A stretch of DNA of 64,000 nucleotides from Proteobacteria bacterium DTSAM18 (lineage in GTDB: Bacteria > Myxococcota_A > UBA796 > GCA-2862545), in assembly GCA_028767165.1 (NCBI GenBank), contig JARACJ010000005.1, forward strand, positions 1 through 64,000. Direction: 5' to 3'. Position 1 is the stretch's first letter; the number at the start of each line of letters is the position of its first letter. Position numbers and translations under genes: made by a program. Shown here piece by piece: positions 1 to 8,319 of the stretch. The notes beneath the pieces are model-generated. The model did no database searches, was not told the origin of the DNA, and saw only the letters and a list, made by a program, of their open reading frames with translations.

Positions 1-257
1 GCGAAGCACCGGCAGGTGCGCAGCCGCCCCCCACGCCAACGGCGGCGAAGCACCGGCAGGTGTGCAGCCGCCCCGTGGCGCAGGGCCGCCAGGCCCGAAG
101 CCACCGCCACGCCAACGGCGGCGAAGCACCGGCAGGTGCGCAGCCGCCCCGTGGCGCAGGGCCGCCAGGCCCGAAGCCACCGCCACGCCAACGGCGGCGA
201 AGCACCGGCAGGTGCGCAGCCGCCCCGTGGCGCAGGGCCGCCAGGCCCGAAGCCACC
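1..257. repeat. 76-bp tandem repeat array with internal hairpins
   Basis: Units begin at 45, 121 and 197 with a period of exactly 76 bp. The last is complete only to about 257, and the window opens with a shortened 44-bp unit that lacks 32 internal bases. Units are nearly identical (one visible substitution in the copy at 45). Each unit can form two hairpins: GGCGGC/GCCGCC enclosing GCACC/GGTGC around a GGCA loop, and GGGCC-GCCA-GGCCC. The period is not a multiple of three, so no single reading frame is kept across copies, which argues against coding. The array may extend to the left of the window. Confidence 0.85.
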
Positions 258-536
258 CCGGGGACGCTGGGCCGACAGGCCCTGCGCCCCGAGCGGGGCG
301 AAGCCCCCGCGTCACGAACCGACCCGCCACATACCTGCTGCCCATGCCGCCGTCCGCAGCGAGGCTGCTGCCGTGCGTGCGGAACGAGGAGCAGCGCGAC
401 GAAGGGCCGGGCGTGCGTCAGCGGCCGCAGCGTGTACCCACCGCCACACTCAGGCCGCGCCACCGCTGACGCCACAGGCCGCAAGGCCGCGAAAGCAATC
501 CCAGTGAGTCCGTTCAGCCGCACACCCGAGGGGATC
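258..536. other. Intergenic stretch without a recognisable gene
   Basis: About 280 bp after the tandem array. The first 50 bp still hold short GC-rich inverted repeats resembling decayed array hairpins (GGGCC-GACA-GGCCC near 269-283, CCCCGAGCGGGG near 287-298). Open frames cross it on both strands but have no ribosome binding site or recognisable protein. I see no promoter or RNA gene. Confidence 0.5.
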
Positions 537-631
537 GGGGCGTGAGCGCGTTCGGGACGAGGAGCGAGGGAGAGGCCGACCTACCGGTCGGCCCGACCGA
601 AGCGACGACGGCCCGGGCGCGCTCACGCCCC
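537..631. repeat. Large nested inverted repeat at the amidase 3' end
   Basis: A perfect 14-bp inverted repeat (537-550 GGGGCGTGAGCGCG and 618-631 its complement) encloses a second perfect 8-bp stem (574-581 / 586-593, GGCCGACC with loop TACC). A further TTCGG/CCGAA pairing (551-555 / 597-601) lies between. The right arm contains the amidase stop codon (623-625). No T-run follows on either strand, so a terminator role is possible but not proven; mRNA 3'-end protection or a cruciform are alternatives. Confidence 0.6.
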
Positions 632-2110
632 GAGCCCCGCCCTGGTCGCAAGCATTGGCCATGGTTGACCCACCTCCACCTCCCGAGCCACCTGCAACAA
701 CCGGTCCTCCCGTCCCATCCCCGCCACGAATTGCGCACCGATCGGCGCGCCCTCCCGACTCAGACCGGCCGGCAGCGAGATGGCCGGCAGACCCGTCGCG
801 TTCGCCAGCGGCGTGAAGCCGATGTAGCCGAGCAGCTCCCGCTCGATGTCCTCGTCGCTGCCGGACAGTCGCAGGCTGCCGAGGGGCACGGGCGGCCGCA
901 TCAACGTGGGCGACATCCACAGGTCGTACGCCCCGAGGAACCGCTCGAGCCGTTCGCCGGCCTCGTCGAGCCGTTGCAGCGCCTGCCACAGATCGCTCGG
1001 CCTCCGCCGGGCCTCGTTGCGGGCCAGGCGCAGCGTGAAGGGCTCGATGAGGGGCAACCCATCCGACTGACGCATCCCGGCGATGCGCCGGAACAGGCGT
1101 GGTGAGCGCAGCAGACCCTTCAGCGCCGGTGGCAGTCCCTCCTTCTCCAGCGCCCCGGCATGGACGGCCTTGAGGAACATGGCCGCGCCGGTCTCCCACA
1201 CGGTCTGGAAGGCGCGGGCGTACTGCTCCGCCCCCACCGGCGCGGGTGTCAGCTCCACCTCGTGACCCAGTCCCTGCAGCATCTCGGCGAGGGTCTGCAG
1301 CTTCGCCCGCACCTCCGGGTGGATGGGCCCACCCCAGGGATCGGTCAGCGTGAGCGCGATGCGCAGGCGCTCCTCACGGTCCAGGGCAGCGAGGAAGCTG
1401 CCCGCCTGGCCCCCCAGCGGATGTCGCTGACCGGGATGGACACCAACCATCGCGTCCAGGAACGCCGCCGAGTCCCGCACGGTGCGGCTGACGCAGTGGT
1501 GGGACACGATGCCCACCGGCGGGTCCTGGGCCCAGCTCGGGTGACGCCCACGGCTGGGCTTGAGCCCCACCAGTCCGCAGGCGGAGGCGGGGATGCGGAT
1601 GGAGCCTCCGCCATCCGCGGCATGGGCGATGGGCACGATGCCCGAGGCCACGGCCGCGGCCGAGCCGCCGCTCGACCCACCCGCGGACAGCTCCAGGTTC
1701 CAGGGGTTGCGGGTCGGGCCATGGGCCAGGGGTTCGGTGGTGGGCAGGAAGCCCACCTCGGACATGTTCGTGCGGCCGAACGGTCGCAGACCGGCCTGCA
1801 GGAAGCGGTCGATCATGGGGTGGGTGTGCTCCGGGAGGTACCCATCGAGCGCCCGCGACCCCATCGTCATGGGACGTCCCTGCCAGTCGAGCTCGTCCTT
1901 GAGCAGGAAGGGAACCCCCGCGAACACCCCCTCCGCCCCCACCGAGGGAGTGGGCGGATCGAAGCGATGCACCACCGCGTTGATGATCGGCTGCATCCGC
2001 TCCGCCTGGGCCACCGCCGCCTCCATGGCCTCCGAAGAGGTGATGGCACCATCCCGGATCAGGCCGGACAGGTCCGTGGCGTCCAACTGGACGTATTCCT
2101 CGCGCTTCAT
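623..2110 (-). CDS. Amidase signature family hydrolase
   Basis: A 495-residue amidase-signature enzyme that hydrolyses a carboxamide bond; the substrate cannot be told from sequence. The family's Ser-cisSer-Lys triad is visible: Lys71 in FLLKDE, Ser146 in the glycine/serine block [11 protein letters not shown], and nucleophile Ser170 in [10 protein letters not shown]. Length is normal for the family. I chose the ATG at 2110 because GGGGGAG lies just upstream; a longer frame to 2200 has no comparable site. It is divergent from a TetR gene over about 100 bp, so regulation by that TetR is likely. A role in amide detoxification or amide nitrogen use is inference only. Confidence 0.85.
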   Translation of the reverse strand: MKREEYVQLDATDLSGLIRDGAITSSEAMEAAVAQAERMQPIINAVVHRFDPPTPSVGAEGVFAGVPFLLKDELDWQGRPMTMGSRALDGYLPEHTHPMIDRFLQAGLRPFGRTNMSEVGFLPTTEPLAHGPTRNPWNLELSAGGSSGGSAAAVASGIVPIAHAADGGGSIRIPASACGLVGLKPSRGRHPSWAQDPPVGIVSHHCVSRTVRDSAAFLDAMVGVHPGQRHPLGGQAGSFLAALDREERLRIALTLTDPWGGPIHPEVRAKLQTLAEMLQGLGHEVELTPAPVGAEQYARAFQTVWETGAAMFLKAVHAGALEKEGLPPALKGLLRSPRLFRRIAGMRQSDGLPLIEPFTLRLARNEARRRPSDLWQALQRLDEAGERLERFLGAYDLWMSPTLMRPPVPLGSLRLSGSDEDIERELLGYIGFTPLANATGLPAISLPAGLSREGAPIGAQFVAGMGREDRLLQVAREVEVGQPWPMLATRAGLGA

Positions 2111-2170
2111 GGGCTCCCCCAGAACTGAGCAATGGTCATGTTCAAGACACATACGTTTTGCCCAGACTTG

Positions 2171-2188
2171 GACAAGCGCGTCGTTGTC
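2171..2188. promoter_or_regulatory. Candidate TetR operator between divergent genes
   Basis: Inverted repeat GACAA-N8-TTGTC lies in the 104-bp gap between the divergent amidase and TetR genes, 26 bp upstream of the TetR start codon. TetR proteins usually bind such dyads and often control the gene divergent from their own. Short arms make this only a candidate. Confidence 0.35.
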
Positions 2189-2214
2189 AGGGATCATCAC
2201 GGAGCGAGGTTTCC

Positions 2215-2844
2215 ATGATCTACGACCACCCTGCGCTTCGACGGAAGCCGGTCCAGAACCGCAGCCGACGACAGGTCGACCACCTGCTCGACGCCGCCGA
2301 GCGCCTGCTGGTGCAGCACGGCACCCCCGACCTCAAGCCCACGGCCGTGGCGCGGGAGGCCGACGTGCCGATCGCCACGTTGTACCAGTACTTCGAAGAC
2401 GGCACGGCCATCCTGCGGGTGCTCGTGCAGCGCTACTTCGACAACGTGGAGATGCTCGCCATCGGCGACATCGAGTCCGCCGCCAGCCTGGACGACGTCT
2501 TCGTCATCCTCCGGGAATCCACCGCCCGCTGGTTCGAGGCCCACCGGAGCGATCCCGCCCTGCAGGCCCAGGCCCAGGTGGTCCTCGCGGAACCGATCCT
2601 GCTCCAGGAGAGCATCGCCGACAGCCGACGGATCGCCGATCGCCTGCAGGCCACCCTCTGCAAGCACAGGCCCGAGGCCGACCCACTCGTCGTGTGGCAG
2701 GCGGCGCTGCTGGTGAACCACCTCTTCATCGGGGCGCTGCAGCTCGCCCTCGCAAGCGAGTCACCCGAGGAGCAGGAGGCGTTGTTCCGCCGGTGGTACC
2801 ACATCGCCGAGCTCGCCCTGCTCGACGCCGCGGGCGCCACCTGA
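2215..2844 (+). CDS. TetR/AcrR family transcriptional regulator
   Basis: A 209-residue TetR-type repressor. The N-terminal helix-turn-helix (about residues 15-65) carries the family pattern [15 protein letters not shown]...[18 protein letters not shown]. The C-terminal half is an all-helical ligand-binding and dimerisation domain of unidentified specificity. The ATG at 2215 follows GGAGCGAGG. It is divergent from the amidase, so it probably controls the amidase and itself through the dyad at 2171-2188 (inference). A second TetR gene follows about 110 bp downstream but belongs to a different TetR subfamily. Confidence 0.9.
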   Translation: MIYDHPALRRKPVQNRSRRQVDHLLDAAERLLVQHGTPDLKPTAVAREADVPIATLYQYFEDGTAILRVLVQRYFDNVEMLAIGDIESAASLDDVFVILRESTARWFEAHRSDPALQAQAQVVLAEPILLQESIADSRRIADRLQATLCKHRPEADPLVVWQAALLVNHLFIGALQLALASESPEEQEALFRRWYHIAELALLDAAGAT

Positions 2845-2875
2845 CAGACAGCGAACCGATCCCGATCCCAGGTTC

Positions 2876-2933
2876 GACCGGTACAGTTCGATCCACCTGC
2901 AACTTCCTCTTTGCCTCGGTATGATGACCGGTC
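2876..2933. promoter_or_regulatory. Promoter with two LmrA/YxaF-type operator cores
   Basis: GACCGGTA at 2876-2883 and a perfect palindrome GACCGGTC at 2926-2933 are spaced exactly 50 bp. The second abuts a good -10 hexamer, TATGAT, at 2920-2925. GACC(A/G)GTC is the known core bound by Bacillus LmrA/YxaF regulators, and the gene immediately downstream is a member of that subfamily. The -35 element is not clear. Autorepression is the natural reading. Confidence 0.55.
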
Positions 2934-2956
2934 TAGAAGGCGATCATGGAGGCGCG

Positions 2957-3619
2957 ATGAGCAAGGGAAAGGTGACCCGCCAGCGCATGATCGACACGGC
3001 GCAGGCCCTCATCCAACGTCAGGGCTACGCGGCCACCGGCCTGCAGCAGATCCTCACCGAGTCGGGCACCCCGCGCGGTTCCTTCTACTTCCACTTCCCC
3101 GGTGGCAAGGAGGATCTGGCCCGCGCCGTCATCCACAACCACGGCACGCAGTTCGCCGAGCTGATCGACGAGCTGGCGGCCCTGCACGGCTCCGCGCTGC
3201 GCACCACCCAGGCCCTCATCGATCGTCTCACGGTCCAGATGGAGACCAGCAACTGCACCGCGGGCTGCCCGGTCACCCACATCGCCATGGAGCAGGCCGG
3301 CAAGTCCAACGCCGTGCAGGCCGCCGCCCGCGAGGTCTACGAGGCCTGGCGCGCCCGCTTCGTGAAGATGCTCCGTGCCGAGGGCCACGAGCCCGAGCTG
3401 GCCTCCACCCAGGCCCGCACCGTGCTGTCCGCGATCGAGGGCGCCCTGCTCCTCAGCCGGGCCTACGGCTCCGCGGCGCCCCTCGAGGATCTGCACGGCA
3501 ACCTGCCCACGCTCCTGGCCGTGCCGAAGTCCACCCCCAGCCGGAAGAAGGTCCGCGGCGAGCCCGAGGTGAAGCCCCGTGAACAGCTGGGCCTGTGGGG
3601 GCTGGGCCTGCAGGCATGA
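2957..3619 (+). CDS. TetR regulator, LmrA/YxaF-like
   Basis: A 220-residue TetR-family regulator. The N-terminal DNA-binding domain ends in the family pattern TPRGSFYFHFPGGKEDL. The C-terminal domain has the Cys-containing block NCTAGCPVTHIAMEQAG, typical of the LmrA/YxaF subfamily, which in Bacillus controls drug-efflux and oxidoreductase genes. The start at 2957 is preceded by GGAGGCG; an upstream ATG at 2921 lies inside the promoter. The gene appears self-standing: a GC-rich hairpin follows its stop, and the next gene has its own leader, so the target genes are not obvious here. Confidence 0.9.
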   Translation: MSKGKVTRQRMIDTAQALIQRQGYAATGLQQILTESGTPRGSFYFHFPGGKEDLARAVIHNHGTQFAELIDELAALHGSALRTTQALIDRLTVQMETSNCTAGCPVTHIAMEQAGKSNAVQAAAREVYEAWRARFVKMLRAEGHEPELASTQARTVLSAIEGALLLSRAYGSAAPLEDLHGNLPTLLAVPKSTPSRKKVRGEPEVKPREQLGLWGLGLQA

Positions 3620-3625
3620 TGTGCC

Positions 3626-3644
3626 CGGCGGCGTCCTGCCGCCG
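3626..3644 (+). terminator. Hairpin after the LmrA-like regulator gene
   Basis: CGGCGGC-GTCCT-GCCGCCG, a perfect 7-bp stem 6 bp after the stop codon. There is no T-run. The remaining ~130 bp to the next gene hold no other recognisable element. Confidence 0.4.
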
Positions 3645-3775
3645 ATCCTGCAGGAGCGGAGCCGAGGTGAGGATCCCCCGGGTGTTGCCCTGCCCCGCGC
3701 CGGCCTTCCCCTCTGGCTCCTGCGGGCGCTGCCTTCCCACCCTGTCCTGATCCACGCCTCCCCTCCGGACTCCCC

Positions 3776-4672
3776 ATGAAGAAGCTCCTCCTGCTGACAA
3801 CCGCCGTGGTGGCGTTCATCGCCACGGCCCTGGCGATCTCGCTGGCCACGGCCCCCAGGGTGCCGCCCCACGCCATGCCCGTCTTCGACCTGCAGCAGGT
3901 CCGACAGCTCGCCGGCACCGGCGGGCCGGTCTCGATCCGCGCCGCACAGGTGGGCGAAGGCAGCATGCTCGGCAGCGCCTTGTACAAGGGCGGTCCCCTG
4001 TCGCTCACCCCGATGCCGATGTTCGCCGTCGAGCTCGTGTGGCCGGAGAACAGCATCCTGATCGATCCCGTGTCCGACGACGCCTGTGCCCGGGAGCACG
4101 TGCCCGGGGGCATCGACGCCGACCTCGAGGCCTACACCTGGATGCAGCAGGCGATGCTCCGGGCCGACGCCATCGTCGCCACCCACGAGCACTACGACCA
4201 CCTGTGCGGTCTCACGTCCTCTCCCCACCTGAAGAAGCTGGCCGACAAGGCGGTGCTCACGCCGGAGCAGCTCGGCAGCCGGACCACCGCCCACAGCGTC
4301 TCGGAGGAGCTGCGCGCCCTCGTGGAGCCCCTGGGCTTCCGGGGCACGCACGCCCTCGCCCCCGGCGTGGTGCTCATCAAGGCGCCCGGCCACACCCCCG
4401 GCAGCCTGTGGGTGTACGTGCGCGAGGCATCCGGTGAGGAGTTCCTCTTCGTCGGCGACACCGTCTGGCAGCAGGCCGCCCTCGATCAGGCTCGGCACAA
4501 GCCGTGGCTCACCATCTGGGGCCTTTCGGAGATCGTGGAAAACCAGGGTCGCTACATCCGATTCCTCCATGACCTGAAGGAGGAGGAGCCCCAGCTGCAC
4601 ATCGTGGTCGCCCACGACGCCCCCCAGTGGGACCAGCTGTTCTCCTCGGATACCATCGAACGCGCCCCGTGA
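3776..4672 (+). CDS. Exported metallo-beta-lactamase-fold hydrolase
   Basis: A 298-residue MBL-fold protein. An N-terminal hydrophobic segment (residues 1-25, MKK then Leu/Ala-rich) suggests export or membrane anchoring. The metal site is complete: THEHYDH (His137, His139, Asp141, His142), His206 in APGHTPGS, Asp228 in VGDT, and a late His in VVAHDAP. This binuclear-zinc pattern fits many hydrolases, and I cannot assign a substrate. The next gene starts 14 bp after the stop, so the two are probably co-transcribed. Confidence 0.85.
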   Translation: MKKLLLLTTAVVAFIATALAISLATAPRVPPHAMPVFDLQQVRQLAGTGGPVSIRAAQVGEGSMLGSALYKGGPLSLTPMPMFAVELVWPENSILIDPVSDDACAREHVPGGIDADLEAYTWMQQAMLRADAIVATHEHYDHLCGLTSSPHLKKLADKAVLTPEQLGSRTTAHSVSEELRALVEPLGFRGTHALAPGVVLIKAPGHTPGSLWVYVREASGEEFLFVGDTVWQQAALDQARHKPWLTIWGLSEIVENQGRYIRFLHDLKEEEPQLHIVVAHDAPQWDQLFSSDTIERAP

Positions 4673-4685
4673 CCCCGGAGTCCCG

Positions 4686-5327
4686 ATGAGCCTGACCCAC
4701 GTCGAGCCCCACCCGCTTCTGGATCTGCGCGCCTTCGAGATCAGCCCGCCCGCGCCCCAGGGCACGCTGCCCGACGCCACGAGCCTGCGGGCCCTGCTCA
4801 CCCTCGATTCCCCCGCTCCCGTCCACCGCAGCGAGCAGGTGAAGACCGCCATCCGCAACCTGCTCCGGGAGGGCGGCTTCGCCCCCAACGGCCGCAACAA
4901 GCCCAGCAGCGAGTACCTGGTGAAGGCCGTGGAACAGGGGCGCATGGGTCCCGACGACGGACTCCTCCCCCTGGTCGACCTGTGCAACGTCGTCAGCCTG
5001 CACAGCGGCCTGCCCATCTCGGTCATCGACCTCGACCGCCGCGAAGGCAAGCTGTCGGTGCGCATCGCCGACGACACCGGCTACGTCTTCAACCCGAGCG
5101 GTCAGGAGCTCGGCGTGAAGAACCTGCTGTGCATCCACGACGACCACGGCCCCTGCGGCGCCCCGGTCAAGGACAGCCTGCGCACGCGGACCACGGACGA
5201 CACCACCCACAGCCTGTTCGTCATCTGGGGCAGCAACGAGGTGCCGGAGCAGACCGAAAAGGCGGCCCAGTGGCTGCAGGAGCTGGCGAAGCAGCAGGGA
5301 TGGTACGTGGGGCCAGTGCCCCTCTAG
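4686..5327 (+). CDS. Solo B3/4 domain protein
   Basis: A 213-residue protein matching the B3/B4 domain of the phenylalanyl-tRNA synthetase beta subunit, as seen in NGRNKPSSEYLVKAV, LVDLCNVVSLHSGLPISVID and the following beta-rich stretch. In PheRS this domain edits mischarged tRNA. Free-standing B3/4 proteins occur in many bacteria and are suspected trans-editing factors or amino-acid-binding proteins. GGAG lies five bases before the ATG. The tight spacing after the MBL gene implies an operon but gives no functional clue. Confidence 0.8.
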   Translation: MSLTHVEPHPLLDLRAFEISPPAPQGTLPDATSLRALLTLDSPAPVHRSEQVKTAIRNLLREGGFAPNGRNKPSSEYLVKAVEQGRMGPDDGLLPLVDLCNVVSLHSGLPISVIDLDRREGKLSVRIADDTGYVFNPSGQELGVKNLLCIHDDHGPCGAPVKDSLRTRTTDDTTHSLFVIWGSNEVPEQTEKAAQWLQELAKQQGWYVGPVPL

Positions 5328-5336
5328 GCCATGCGC

Positions 5337-5358
5337 CATGAGGCCTCACGGCCTCGTG
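5337..5358. terminator. Hairpin between convergent genes
   Basis: GAGGCC-TCAC-GGCCTC (5340-5355), extendable by three pairs with one wobble, lies between the B3/4 gene and the convergent SulP gene. It could serve both strands. Confidence 0.5.
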
Positions 5359-5361
5359 ACG

Positions 5362-6624
5362 TCAGCCCCTTCGCTTCAGCACCGCATCCAGGATCAGGCT
5401 CGCCACGATCCCGACCCCGATGCCCTGGACGATCCCGAGGAACAGGGTCGCCACGAAGGTGAGCACCGCCAGCCCGAAGTGGGGCTTGTCGTCCCGCCAC
5501 AGGTGACGGAACTCCTTCACGTCGATGAGGCCCACCACCGCCGACAGGATGATCGACGCCAGCACCGCCTTGGGCAGGTCCTCGAACAGCGGCGTGAGGA
5601 ACATCACGCTCACGCCCACCAGCACGGCCGTCACCAGGCCGGCGAGGTTGCTCCGGGCGCCCGCCTGCACGTTGACCGCGGTGCGGGAGAACCCGCCGGA
5701 CACCGGGTAGGCCTGGAACAGGGAGCCGGCGACGTTGGAGGCCCCGAGGGCCAGCAGCTCCTGGTTGGTGCGCACGACGTGGCCCTGCCGCTTGGCGTAC
5801 ACCTGGGAGATGGCCGTGGCCTCCATCACACCCACCAGCGCCAGCGCCAGCGACGCGAAGCCCAGCTCCGCCATGTGGGACGCCTGCACCACCGGGAGGC
5901 GGAAGGACGGCAGCCCGGACGGCACGACGCCAACCGTCGTCACGCCGAGGGCGTCGAGACCCAGCAGGCTCGTCAGCAGCGTACCGGCGACCACGACCGC
6001 CACGAACCGGGGGAACGCCGGCCACAGGCGCTTGAGCAGCACCAGGACCAGGATGGACCCGGCCGAGATGGCACAGGTGACGGGATCCACCTCGCCGAGC
6101 CGCGACAGGATGCCGCGCACCTGTCCCACGAAGCTTCCGGAGCGGGGCATCCGGATGCCCATGGCGTGGGTGAGCTGGGACGCGGCGATGATGATGGCCG
6201 CCGCCGCCGTGAAGCCGGCCATCATCGGCGCCTTGAGGTAGCGCACGAGCCGACCCATCTTCGTGATGCCCAGACCCAGCTGGAGCGTGCCGACCATGGC
6301 CGCCAGGGCCGAGGCGTACAGGGCGTAGGCCACCGGGTCGTCGCCGGCCAGCGGCGCCACGGCCCCCGCCACCAGCAGCGAGTCCATGGCCACCGGCCCC
6401 ACCGACAGCACGGGAGAGGTGCCGAACAGGGCGTACACCGCCGTGGGCAGGATGGAGGCATACAGCCCGACGATCGGATCGAGGCCCGCCAGCAGGGCGT
6501 AGGCCATGGCCTGGGGCACCAGCATGATGGCGGTGGTCAGGCCCGCGACCAGATCGGCCTTGAGCGTGGCGGGGGTCGCGTGGGCCAGGGCCTCGAGCAG
6601 GGGAAGGGTAGGTCGTCCAGACAC
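5362..6624 (-). CDS. SulP family anion transporter lacking STAS (copy 1)
   Basis: A 420-residue inner-membrane protein of the SulP (SLC26-like) family, which moves sulfate, bicarbonate or other anions. It keeps the family's transmembrane core, for example [21 protein letters not shown] and the block [20 protein letters not shown]. It ends directly after the last membrane helix (ILDAVLKRRG), so the cytoplasmic STAS domain of typical 550-600-residue members is absent. I chose the GTG at 6624 (GGAG nine bases upstream) because its N-terminus, SGRPTLPLLEAL, aligns with copy 2; a longer frame to 6717 runs through GC-rich hairpin DNA. It lies downstream of its paralogue on the same strand. Confidence 0.85.
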   Translation of the reverse strand: MSGRPTLPLLEALAHATPATLKADLVAGLTTAIMLVPQAMAYALLAGLDPIVGLYASILPTAVYALFGTSPVLSVGPVAMDSLLVAGAVAPLAGDDPVAYALYASALAAMVGTLQLGLGITKMGRLVRYLKAPMMAGFTAAAAIIIAASQLTHAMGIRMPRSGSFVGQVRGILSRLGEVDPVTCAISAGSILVLVLLKRLWPAFPRFVAVVVAGTLLTSLLGLDALGVTTVGVVPSGLPSFRLPVVQASHMAELGFASLALALVGVMEATAISQVYAKRQGHVVRTNQELLALGASNVAGSLFQAYPVSGGFSRTAVNVQAGARSNLAGLVTAVLVGVSVMFLTPLFEDLPKAVLASIILSAVVGLIDVKEFRHLWRDDKPHFGLAVLTFVATLFLGIVQGIGVGIVASLILDAVLKRRG

Positions 6625-6664
6625 CAGCGGGGGCTCCAGCAGGGGTGGAGCACAGGATACCCGG

Positions 6665-6691
6665 CCGGGGGCAGTGGGTCCCGGCCCCCGG
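6665..6691 (-). promoter_or_regulatory. Leader hairpin upstream of SulP copy 1
   Basis: CCGGGGGC (6665-6672) pairs with GCCCCCGG (6684-6691) around an 11-base loop, about 40 bp before the start codon of SulP copy 1. It may shape the leader; its function is unknown. Confidence 0.35.
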
Positions 6692-6726
6692 GGTGGATTC
6701 CCATCGGGCCGGTACAAGACGAGAGC

Positions 6727-6755
6727 GGGCCCATCGGCATCCTGCCGATGGGCCC
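6727..6755 (-). terminator. Strong hairpin between the two SulP genes
   Basis: A perfect 13-bp stem (GGGCCCATCGGCA / TGCCGATGGGCCC) with a 3-base loop sits about 60 bp past the stop of SulP copy 2. There is no T-run, so it may be a partial terminator or a processing/stability hairpin in a two-gene transcript. Confidence 0.55.
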
Positions 6756-6812
6756 GGGGTCATCTCCGTGAGCGCCTTCCCGTCCGCCCCGCCGACGACA
6801 CGGCACGCCGAC

Positions 6813-8090
6813 TCAGGCCAGCTGCTCCTGGCCCCGAGGCTTCGCGATGGCCTCGATGAGGAAGGTGGCCACGATGCCCACGCCGATGCCCTGCACGATG
6901 CCGAGGGCGAGGGTGGCGAAGAAGGTGATCATCGCCAGCACGAAGCAGGGGCGCTCCTCGCGTCCGAGCCGCACCAGCTCCTTCAGGTCGATGAGCCCGA
7001 GGACGGCCGCCAGGATGATGGCCGCCAGCACCGCCTTGGGCAGGTAGAAGAACAGCGGGGTGAGGAACAGCACGCTCACGGCGACCAGCACGGCCGTGAT
7101 GAGGCCCGCGAGGTTGCTGCGAGCACCGGCCTGGGCGTTGACCGCGGTGCGGGAGAAGCCGCCGGTGATGGCGTAGCCCTGGAACAGCGAGCCACCGACG
7201 TTGGCAGCACCGAGGGCCAGGAGCTCCTGGTTGGTGTCGACGGAGTGGCCCTGCTGGCGGGCGTAGGTCTGGGCGACCGCGGTGGCCTCCATCATGGCCA
7301 CCAGCGCGATGGCGAGTGCGGCGGGAATGAGGGTGCCGATGTCACCGGTGGTGATGGAGGGGAACACGAAGGAGGGCAGGCCGGAGGGCACCTCGCCCAC
7401 GGTGGCCACGCCGAGCTGGTCGAGGCCCATGGTGCTGACGAGCACCGTGCCGATGACCACCACCGCGAGGAAGCGGGGGAAGTTGCGGTAGTACTTCTTC
7501 AGCAGCACGAGGGTGACCACGGCGCCGACCGAGAGCACCAGGCTGATGGGGTTGGCCTCGTGGATGTGGGCGGCCACGCCCTGGACCTGGCCGATGAAGT
7601 TCGACGCGCGGGGGATCTGGATGCCCAGCGCGTTCTTCAGCTGGGAGCTCGCGATGATCAGGGCGGCCGCCGCGGTGAAGCCGGTCATCATCGGGGCCTT
7701 GAGGTACTTGACCAGCCTGCCGAGCCGGGCCGTGCCCATGCCGAGCTGGATGAGGCCGACCATGCCCATCAGTGCGGAGGCGTAGATGGCGTACTTGACC
7801 GGATCGTCACCGGCGATGGGCGCCACCGCGCCCGCCACAAGCAGCGAGTCCATCGCCACGGGGCCGACGGCCAGCACGGGCGAGGTGCCGAACAGCGCGT
7901 AGATCGCCGTCGGAAGGATCGAGGCGTACAAGCCCACGATCGGATCGAGGCCCGCCAGCATGGCGTAGGCCATGGCCTGGGGCACAAGCATGATGGCCGT
8001 GGTGAGGCCGGCGGTCAGATCCGCCTTGAGGGAATCCGACGTCGCGTTCGAGATCGCGCGCAACAGCGGAAGGGTGGGTCGTGCAGACAT
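6813..8090 (-). CDS. SulP family anion transporter lacking STAS (copy 2)
   Basis: A 425-residue SulP transporter, paralogous to the next gene downstream. By eye about two thirds of positions are identical, with long shared blocks such as [22 protein letters not shown] and [15 protein letters not shown]. It too stops after the last membrane helix ([21 protein letters not shown]) with no STAS domain. The ATG at 8090 has GGAG 11 bases upstream. The pair looks like a tandem duplication of an already STAS-less gene. Anion specificity cannot be read from the sequence. Confidence 0.87.
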   Translation of the reverse strand: MSARPTLPLLRAISNATSDSLKADLTAGLTTAIMLVPQAMAYAMLAGLDPIVGLYASILPTAIYALFGTSPVLAVGPVAMDSLLVAGAVAPIAGDDPVKYAIYASALMGMVGLIQLGMGTARLGRLVKYLKAPMMTGFTAAAALIIASSQLKNALGIQIPRASNFIGQVQGVAAHIHEANPISLVLSVGAVVTLVLLKKYYRNFPRFLAVVVIGTVLVSTMGLDQLGVATVGEVPSGLPSFVFPSITTGDIGTLIPAALAIALVAMMEATAVAQTYARQQGHSVDTNQELLALGAANVGGSLFQGYAITGGFSRTAVNAQAGARSNLAGLITAVLVAVSVLFLTPLFFYLPKAVLAAIILAAVLGLIDLKELVRLGREERPCFVLAMITFFATLALGIVQGIGVGIVATFLIEAIAKPRGQEQLA

Positions 8091-8319
8091 GGGCACATGC
8101 TCCGGCAGGAGGTGGGGAGGAACACTGGAAAAGCGGCCTCATCCCCGAGGAGAGCCCGTGATGGTGCCACCACGAGCCTTCGAAGGGGACGAACCCGGTC
8201 CGTCATCCCCATGTGCCGCAAGCCATCCGATCTGTGACGGCCCGCACGTTTCGACCCATCCCGAGCGCATCGGGTTAGGAGCCGCCACGCGATCGACCCG
8301 CCCCACCAAGAGGTACGCC

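Noticed and set aside
1-257. The 76-bp repeats as a CRISPR array or tRNA array
   Set aside because: There are no variable spacers between copies, and the 76-nt unit lacks T-loop, anticodon-stem and CCA features of a tRNA despite the matching length.
16-545. Overlapping plus-strand frames through the 76-bp repeats
   Set aside because: The repeat period is not divisible by three, so each copy is read in a different frame. The translations are Pro/Arg/Ala-rich without motifs or a ribosome site.
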